From assembly GCF_048569485.1 (NCBI RefSeq), contig NW_027442217.1:248001-312000 (forward strand): 64,000 nucleotides of DNA, in the 5' to 3' direction. The translations under genes and the position numbers were made by a program. Within the stretch, counting starts at the first letter, position 1, and each line of letters begins with the position of its first letter. This document shows positions 57,066-64,000 of this stretch, piece by piece. The DNA comes from Anomaloglossus baeobatrachus (Eukaryota; Chordata; Amphibia; Anura; Aromobatidae). Under the pieces are notes generated by a model. It worked only from the letters and a program-made list of their open reading frames with translations. It was not told the DNA's origin and did not search any database.

Positions 57066-57873
57066 GTCACCTTGCGGTGTTTTACATGATTTTAGAATGG
57101 CGTGCCATGCCTATATCTGTGTGTCCTCCTCTTTTTCCTTGTCCAGCTGTTTTGTTTTCGCATGAGTATATGTCCTTGTCACTTTCCCATGTGTTTGTGT
57201 TGTGTTGTGAGTTGTTTGTCACCTTTTGGACACCTTTGAGGGTGTTTTCTAGGTGTTTTACTGTGTTTGTGATTGCCTGCCATTGTTTCCTATTGGCTCG
57301 AGTTCGGTTCGTCGAACGTTCGACGAGCCGAACTCGAACGGGAGCTCCGTTCGGCGAACCGACCTCGAGCCGAACCGGGACCGGTTCGCTCATCTCTACT
57401 CCTGGACATAGCATTCGAATTACCAGGTCCCTGAAGGCTGAAATGCGTAGTGGCCGGAAATCATGAACAATTACAATGGGCGTATGTGCTGTAGATCCTG
57501 CGTCAGTTGTAGCTTGGAACTTTGTCTTTTCACGGATTTGCCCGTCTCTCATGGTGTTGGGCTATTTTCGGATCAAAATGGTGTGTCCCTCCTTGGCCCG
57601 TATCATGGGTTATTTCAGGGGCAAATTTAACTCTCTTAGCACTTTTCTCCTTAATTGTGGCCGTTGAATTGTGGGGTCAAGGTCTATCCAACCAGCATAT
57701 TTGTTGTTTTTCAGACAATTTAGGGCTCGTGCATAGTAATAATAACACAGGTTTCCAAGGGTAAAAATTTTTGAAAGATGTGATTTTTTTCATACTTTTG
57801 ATCATTGGACTCAGTAAAAATATTGAAAAAATATCATCACGTACAGTTTTTTCACAAACACTGATTCTATAGG

Positions 57874-58613
57874 TGTTAGGGCCAGGTGGACGGGCAGACC
57901 CAGGAGGTGGATCCACTGGGCCGAACACCTTAATGAAGGCAAGGGGTCCGGTAGCCGGAGCACTACGGGTAGCAGGACAGTCCGTGCAAAAGAGTGGAAT
58001 GGAGAAGTCCCTGGGACCACGGAGTCACTGATGGTAGTCCGGGTGACGGAGCTCAGGTTCGGAGGCCGAGATGTCAGGCAGAGTCCGGAACCGATGGAGC
58101 GAGAGGACGGGTCACCACAGGGATCAGAGATGGTACGGACTGACGGGATGGCAGATAGTCAGCGTTCGGGGTTCGGGAATCGGCAGGACCGGATGGCGAG
58201 GCAGGAGCGGCTCTAGAAGAGAGATAGGTAAGTATATCACAGAGACACAAGGAGACCTGACTCCTAGCTTAGGAAACACGAAGAACAGGCCCCGCCCACT
58301 TGGACATTAAACCCCTTTATACCCTGTACCTGTGTGTTCAATTTCCTGTCAGTGGACGCTGGCCCTTTAAGAGAGGGTCAATGACCGCGCGCGCGCCCTA
58401 ATGCGCATGCGCGAGGCCCGGGTGCCAGAAGCCAGAGCAGGGAGCGGTGTATAGGAAGCAGGGGAGCCGGCCTGGAGCAGGGCTGCCGACGGGCGCCGGG
58501 AGCGGGGACCGGGCCGCCTGGGGACCGCAGGTGGTGGAGGCTGGAGACCGTGGAGCGGGGGATGTCTGCCAGAGGAGCCGGGGAGCGAAGCAGGGGACCC
58601 GGAGAGCGTGACA
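57874..58613 (-). mobile_element. Solo LTR, TGTCACGCTC family (P3 right)
   Basis: Mirror of 36603-37342, CCTAT repeats at both ends kept (as ATAGG on this strand). Confidence 0.85.
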
Positions 58614-58830
58614 ATAGGTTTCCAAAAGGTTAGAATTCTGAAAAGATTCCCTCCATACTTTTCTGAAGATGGTGCTCTAGTGTATTCAAGCGATGTTCCT
58701 GTGCTGATGGAAAATGTAACATTAAGTACAATGTGAGCGAGTGGAGACACGTCATTGTTTCATCCAAAAAGTCTGAAAGCTGTGCTACTGCTCAATGGCA
58801 GTAAGTATTCTTCAGTGTGTGTAGGGCATG

Positions 58831-59744
58831 TGTCGCGGGCAGAGGGGCCACGCACGCTACGCTCGGGTTCGGGGACTTCTGCTGCTGCTGCTGCTCGGTG
58901 GCTCGAGCGGAGGGCCAGATCCGGGGACTCGAGCAGCGCTCCTCGCCCACGAGTGAAAAGGGGGTGGTTTGTTTGGGGAGATAGTTAGTGACGTCACCCA
59001 CAGGTCGTGGTGATAATGGGCACCACCACTGCTGGTGACGGGGATCCCGGGAGCGATGGCAGGGAGCAGCTAGGATGTTGGTTCCCCCTCCGTGGGTAGG
59101 GGTTGGTGATCCCGGGGCCCGGTGGCGGTACGGGGAGGCTGGATGGCTGGGGTGTACGTACCGAGGGAGCCCGTTTGCCCGCAGGCGCTGGCCCTTGGAT
59201 CTCTAGCCTATGGCGGTGGCTTTTTATCCTCACGGTGTGGACGGTTGCCTTCTGTCGGGTTTTGGGTGTTAGGGAACCCCTGGGATTCCGGTCACTCTCG
59301 GATTTGACCATTGTCGGCGGCTCCTAGCCTGGTCAGGGTCCAATGGCCCTGCCTTTGTGCTTGGTACAGATCCGCTCACCGGTTCAGTTTTCCTCGGGTC
59401 ACCGCCCGTCCCCGGTCCTACGGTTCAGCTGACTTGTACCACCTCCTGCAGACGGCCACCACCGTCTGCCGACCTTGCTGACAGTGCCTGGGCTCCTACC
59501 CAGACACTAACAGTTTCTGTCCTCTCACTTTCCACTACAAAACTAAACTAACTGCTTTTCCCGCCTCCAGGCCTGTGAACTCCTCGGTGGGTGGGGCCAA
59601 CCGCCTGGCTCCGCCCCACCTGGTGTGGACATCAGACCCTGGAGGAGGCAACAAGGATTTTGTGTGACTGATGTAGACTATCCAGGGGAGGGGGTGTGTG
59701 TGATTTTGTGTTTGTGACTACCTGGCTAGTCCAGGGCGTCACAC
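58831..59744 (-). mobile_element. Solo LTR, TGTGACGCCCTGG family (P3 right)
   Basis: Mirror of 35472-36385, with CATG on both sides. A few substitutions separate the two. Confidence 0.8.
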
Positions 59745-59930
59745 ATGCTATGCACTTGGAAGAAAGCTGTGAGAATTTAGACTTTATTCTCAAGAAACTT
59801 AACTACAAGGAGCATGGATGGTCAATATGTGGTGGTCTAAAAATGTTCTCATTGCTTCTTGGGCAGCAAGGAGGATATATTAAATACCCATGCTGTTCTG
59901 CCTCATGGCAGCCTGCTAATAGTCATTCAT

Positions 59931-60573
59931 TGAAATTTCTGTTACAACCCCTAGAGGTCATTGTTATTCTTTTGAATTGCTGAGTTTCCCTTTAAGCTAA
60001 ATGTATTCTGGGTAAGGAATGCCTCCCTGAGCTGAGAAGAAGCCTGCAGCCATTTTCTCTTTGGATTTGTCAGGAAAGGACATGCCGACTTACCTCTCTG
60101 TACATTCACCCCTGCCTAGTGTAATCCGGTGAGCAAAGCAAATTACATGTGTTAGTGATAGAATCCTAGATGGAAGAGTGTAGTAAATGCATTGTACATT
60201 GTACTTCTACACCTTTAGTGTCATCCCTGTCTTGTTTGTCTAGATAAGATTTCTATGTATTGCAGATGCAGTGACCTTTCACCTACATTCTCGTAAGAAC
60301 TGCATCTCATGTACTGTTATGCTATGTTAACTCTGTATTAACACTGTACTGACTGTAATCATTTTCTTGTTATAGTTTTTACCCGTATAAAACAGTATCT
60401 TGGATATACCGTATTCTGTCTTCAACTGCATCTTGGATATTCCTATATTCACTGTATATTCCATGTATACTGCAATCAAGTTCACGTTACCAGCTAATAA
60501 ATCAAGGCTATTGAACTCCACAGTCTGTTTATTTGAAATGTGAACTAGGGTTTAGCTGTATGCTAGAGATTCA
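59931..60573 (+). mobile_element. LTR-like insertion, unclassified (P3 right)
   Basis: Interrupts the coding sequence between a PCC-SASW block and a QHYVKEG block. TATAAAAC at 60387 and AATAAA near 60496. Ends uncertain. Confidence 0.4.
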
Positions 60574-60866
60574 CAGCATTACGTAAAAGAAGGCAGAACA
60601 CATGCTTTTTGTGTGAATTGGAAAGCCAGGTTAGGACTCTTCACTGGAGCAAAAAAAATTGGCCAACAAGAACATCTTTGTAACCGGGACTCAAGAACAT
60701 TGTTGCATAAAGCTTAGTTGATCCCACCTAAAGTTCTCTTGCCACCACTCCACTGTAAGCTTGGACTGATGAAGCTGTTTGTGAAAGCGCTACTGAAAGA
60801 AGGAGAGATGTTTAAGTACCTGTGTACCAAGTTTCAGGGACTGTCAGAATCAAGTCTGAAGGAAGG

Positions 60867-61659
60867 TGTGATGCCCTGGCAAAACCAGGTAGTTACAGAT
60901 AGGCCCCCGCACAACACCTTTCCTCACTTAGGAAACACACAGCCGACCTGAAACCCTAGTCACCTAGGACCCTGAAGCCAGGACCGAAACCAGCGGCCTA
61001 GCTAATTAAATGATTGAGGGCAGGATTATAGGTCCTATCCCACCTAAAGTCCCTCAAAGAAGACAACAGCCCACTGATAGGGATAAGGCCACCGCCAGGG
61101 CCCTTAGATCCCACGGGCCAGCGCCTGCGGGCACGGCTCCTTAGGCCATATCCAGCCGGGAGCGGACTCCTGAGTTCCAGACCAGGCAGTCCACCATACA
61201 CAAAAACAAGTGCAGAGTAAAGGACAGCGACCACCAGCCTGGGTGGGGGACCTGAATGCAACCGGCCGGGGCGGCAGGCCACCAGCACCTTTGGTTTACC
61301 GAAAGACTCGTGTGATTCATTTACTGTGAGTAACCAAACATCCCCCTGCTTGCTCAGGCGCGCCGGCCCTTGCCATCTCCATACCCTGCACAAAGACACT
61401 GGGCCCCGGGGCAATCATCCCTACACACGGAGGGGTTAACATCCAGCTGCCACTACATCTCTCCCGGGTATCCCATAACGGCAGCGGTGGTGTCCCACCT
61501 CACCACACACCGTTGGTGGCGTCACAAACTTAATACGGCCTAGCCCATACATCTACATTCCTCCTTTTATTCGACATGTCCGCGAGACCCCCGGGTCGAG
61601 CCACTCTCTTAGAAGGTCTGGATCCGACCAACGGCGGCTGCTGGCACAGGGGCAGCACA
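60867..61659 (+). mobile_element. Solo LTR, TGTGATGCCCTGG family (P3 right)
   Basis: Related to the 914 bp LTR at its 5' end (TGTGAYGCCCTGG...CCAGGTAGT) but diverged elsewhere, and shares TAGGCCCCCGCA with the P1 LTR. Inserted in the coding sequence directly after SLKEGV; coding similarity resumes with FVGSDIQKPM. Confidence 0.65.
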
Positions 61660-62084
61660 AAAGCATTTTTGTGGGTTCGGATATTCAGAAACCCATGAAT
61701 GAAGGATGACGTGTTTTAAACAATAATGAAAACTGTTGAAAAAAGGGCTTGGGACTCTTTGAAAGAAGCAATAAATACGTTTCTAGGTAACAACAAAGAA
61801 TCAAAATTTAAGTCCATCGTTGAGAACATGCTGAAACGTTTCAAAGCCTTGGGTTGTCTAATGAATTTGAAGTTACATTTTTTACATTCCTATTTGGACT
61901 ACTTGTCTGAAAACCTTGGTGCTGGTGGGAAGAACAAGAAGGTTTTCATCGGAATATCAAGGAGATGGAACGACGATACCAAAGTAAATGAAACGTGAAC
62001 ATGATTGCCGGATGCTTCACAGAGAAGATCCACAGGCCTTCTATAAGAGAAAAGGGGGATTTAGAGAAAAGGAAAAAGTGCAAG

Positions 62085-62990
62085 AATAAATTTCTAATAA
62101 AGTTGCAGAATGACTGTACAATAAATAAATGTATTTTATATATAAAATTGTGAATATTTTTGGTTACAATAAGTATTTTTCTTGTTCATGTCACTTGTAT
62201 GTAACTTCACACATGGATTGTACAAAATCAATATTTGATGGTTAAAAAAAAATATTTATTTTTTTTTTAAATCAGGACATTAGAAAACATAATAATCAGT
62301 CACTGGATTTGAAGTTTCATAAACCAAAATTTTACATAGCTGTGTAATTTGTCGGGCACCCACCGACAATAGAATAGCGCCAGATTTAGGAAGCTGGCTG
62401 AGGTCTGCAAAGTCTGTAGCCAGGTGACAAAATTGTCCAACCTGGGTTTCTTCCTTAAGTAGTCTCTGGTATGATGATATGGCATAATCCTGGCAGCCGG
62501 AGTCGAAATCCCTAGATTGCGGTTATGATCTCCAATCGGAATTGGAGCCCCTAGATTGAAGCCATGTAGCCAAGTGATCCTCTAGTTGAAGCCAAAGTCC
62601 CTAGACCGAGTCCACAAGGCATCAAGCTGCATGGATAATGTTCATTTAAATGATGTGGATAGAAAGACTGAAGATATCTACATGTAGTCTGAAATCCATC
62701 ATGAATCAATACTATTTTACACAGTCATAAGCAGCCCATGGGCATTCACCTGCATTCAAACCAATAACAGCTCATAGACCAGACAATCCATCTACCACTG
62801 GACCAAAGACAGGAAGTTAAATCCACTGCCTGCGGTAACCAACTTAATCCTATAGGCTACTCACACAACAAACCCAACAGAAAGGAAAAAAACATGGCTT
62901 CGATTATCCATCCAATGAAAACGCATAACCATTGTGAGCCATTGGACAATGCAATTGGACACTTGGTGACATGGTGCACGGCCCAATGAA
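62085..62990. other. P3 right flank and tRNA-like repeat copy
   Basis: Mirror of 32140-33130. AT-rich 3' flank of the disrupted coding sequence, then the 215 bp repeat with box A/B-like motifs on the minus strand (about 62700-62935). No gene seen. Confidence 0.4.
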
Positions 62991-63313
62991 TCAAGTCTTT
63001 ACTTCATATTCACGGTTTAAGCCCTTGGGTTCTAATATGCCCAGAGTACATATCCAGAAAGATTCTCTTTCTTTGAGCTAAACACAAGTCAACAATACAT
63101 TGTAAGCAGATTCTATTACCAGTCCCACACCATTTTGTGACGCATAATCACACAGTGATCCAATTAAGATTCCAAGTCATCGAACATGTCCAAGCCATAC
63201 GCAGAGGAGGCAATAGAATTAGGAAGCTCAAAGAAAGGGAATCTTTCTGGATATATACTCTGGGCACATTGGAACCCAAAGGCTTAAACCATGAATATGA
63301 AGTACAGACTTGA
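62991..63313. mobile_element. Penelope-like GIY-YIG tail pair (P3 right)
   Basis: Third copy of the inverted pair: minus copy about 62991-63078, plus copy 63170-63313 ending in TGA. Motifs ESFWI-TLGTLEPKGLN kept. Confidence 0.6.
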
Positions 63314-64000
63314 TTCATTGGGCCATGCATGGACATAATGGACATAATTCTAATAGGCAGGACAGGTAATAAGGAGCACAAGTTATATGCTAAAATGTGT
63401 TGTGTGACAAGACAGACACAGGAAAGGACATGATAACAGGTGTAGGGACCAACAAGGTGAGACAAGGGGTATCAGGATAGGGTCAAGTAGGTATGAATGT
63501 AGTAATGGGGCAGGCATAGAGAATTGTATGTGAATGTGAATTACAATAAATCACTAAGGAAAGGAATATGTGAGTGTGTGCCTAATGTAAACTAATATTG
63601 TACTGGCAAAATTATAGATGGAAAGGGAGAAGGGGAGGGGGGAGAGAGGAGGCTGTAATTGACTACAAGGGTATGAGTTATGAGTGATCATAGGGATAGT
63701 GTTACATAAGTGGAAATACCTATGGAGGACCGGATGTGTAAGCGCATACCTTATACAAACCTATAGAGTGCTGATGGGTGAGAGTGTGATGTTAGATATA
63801 AGACATCCTATAGTGAATAGTGAGCCGTAATCAAGTGCAACAGGGATATTTCACGTGACTATGGGAACCTGGAAGGTAAAGAAAGGGGAGAAAAAACTGT
63901 TAGACAAGGTAATCAGACATAATGTAACCAGTTGATCAGACATGATCACCTGGTTTGAGACCCCCTGCCTTACACTATATAGATATCATGTTCATTCCCC
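63314..64000 (+). other. Probable Penelope-like 3' flank to window end
   Basis: Same sequence as 22072-22760, ending 46 bases into the part shared with segment B. P3 therefore continues past the window. Confidence 0.4.

Larger units (their letters stand above)
47396..57398 (+). mobile_element. hAT-2 element, right-arm copy
   Basis: Mirror of the left copy, with more 138 bp and fewer 234 bp units. It ends at 57398 with CGGTTCGCTCATCTCTA. The outer termini of the two copies are therefore inverted relative to each other 19.6 kb apart, with matching flanks outside (CCAGGAG / CTCCTGG) because the palindrome extends beyond them. Confidence 0.87.
57856..62084 (+). pseudogene. Unnamed coding sequence split by four LTR-type insertions (P3 right)
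   Basis: Mirror of 33131-37360, same family blocks in order on the plus strand. The last segment (61726-62084) shows EKRAWDSLKEAINTFLGNN and ends near AATAAATAAA signals. All four insertions are present at the same places, so they predate P3. Confidence 0.6.
31214..64000. repeat. Palindrome P3: giant inverted duplication, arms of at least 16 kb
   Basis: Position 64000 pairs with 31214, and pairing holds inward to 47.14/47.75 kb. The sum of paired positions shifts from 95214-95216 outside the 234 bp arrays to 96167 inside them, because the left arm has about four more 234 bp units; inside that, the 138 bp arrays differ the other way (about 16 units left, 25 right). Unique sequence in the arms is nearly identical, with scattered substitutions. 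The right arm leaves the window, so the true length is unknown. Spacer about 47145-47751. Confidence 0.95.

Overview
The window looks like repeat-dense vertebrate nuclear DNA, most likely from a frog or toad with a large genome (inference). The reasons are the element mix: two ZBED-type hAT families with TAGNGATGAGCGA ends and private satellites, Ty3/Gypsy pol, tyrosine-recombinase plus SGNH-hydrolase (Ngaro/DIRS-like) relics, Penelope-like GIY-YIG tails, a CR1-like LINE tail and a U2 snRNA gene copy. There is no operon structure, and no complete ordinary host gene is visible. The only host-like coding matter is a two-exon piece of a KMT5A-type SET domain (two copies) and a U2 snRNA gene split by an insertion.

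The dominant feature is a chain of inverted duplications. P1 (1-1421 / 2424-3844) folds around a CTGTCT-rich spacer and holds Ngaro-like and LTR relics. P4 (13236-13449 / 13581-13794) is a small fold-back inside Gypsy debris. P2 (21387-25744 / 28230-32592) folds around a 2.5 kb spacer holding the SET/Gypsy/U2 mosaic. P3 (at most 31214 to 47.14 kb / 47.75 kb to at least 64000) is a giant palindrome with arms of about 16 kb that overlaps the right arm of P2 and runs off the window.

Region by region: 1-4.8 kb is P1 plus a tyrosine-recombinase relic. 4.8-6.1 kb is a fragment of hAT family 1. 6.4-12.1 kb is segment A, holding a hammerhead ribozyme inside a 202 bp insertion, a MITE, Penelope-like sequence, SET exons fused to Gypsy integrase, and split U2. 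12.1-13.2 kb is the rest of U2 with its 3' box, then unassigned sequence. 13.2-17.3 kb is P4, a LINE tail and a long Gypsy pol fossil. 17.8-21.1 kb is the 3' half of hAT-1 with a 118 bp satellite. 21.4-32.6 kb is P2, whose left arm and spacer contain segment B, a near copy of A. 32.6-64 kb is P3. Each P3 arm carries an unnamed, disrupted coding sequence hit by four LTR-type insertions, then a hAT-2 element with a 234 bp satellite, transposase, BED-finger ORF and 138 bp satellite.

The P3 arms are nearly identical in unique sequence but differ in satellite copy number, in amplification of a variant repeat, in a 15 bp deletion in the transposase and in scattered substitutions. This argues against a simple fold-back read artefact, although head-to-head joining of two haplotypes in the assembly remains possible. 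The most unusual local items are the split U2, the complete hammerhead core, the SET-integrase reading frame and the satellite that begins in the transposase 3' end.
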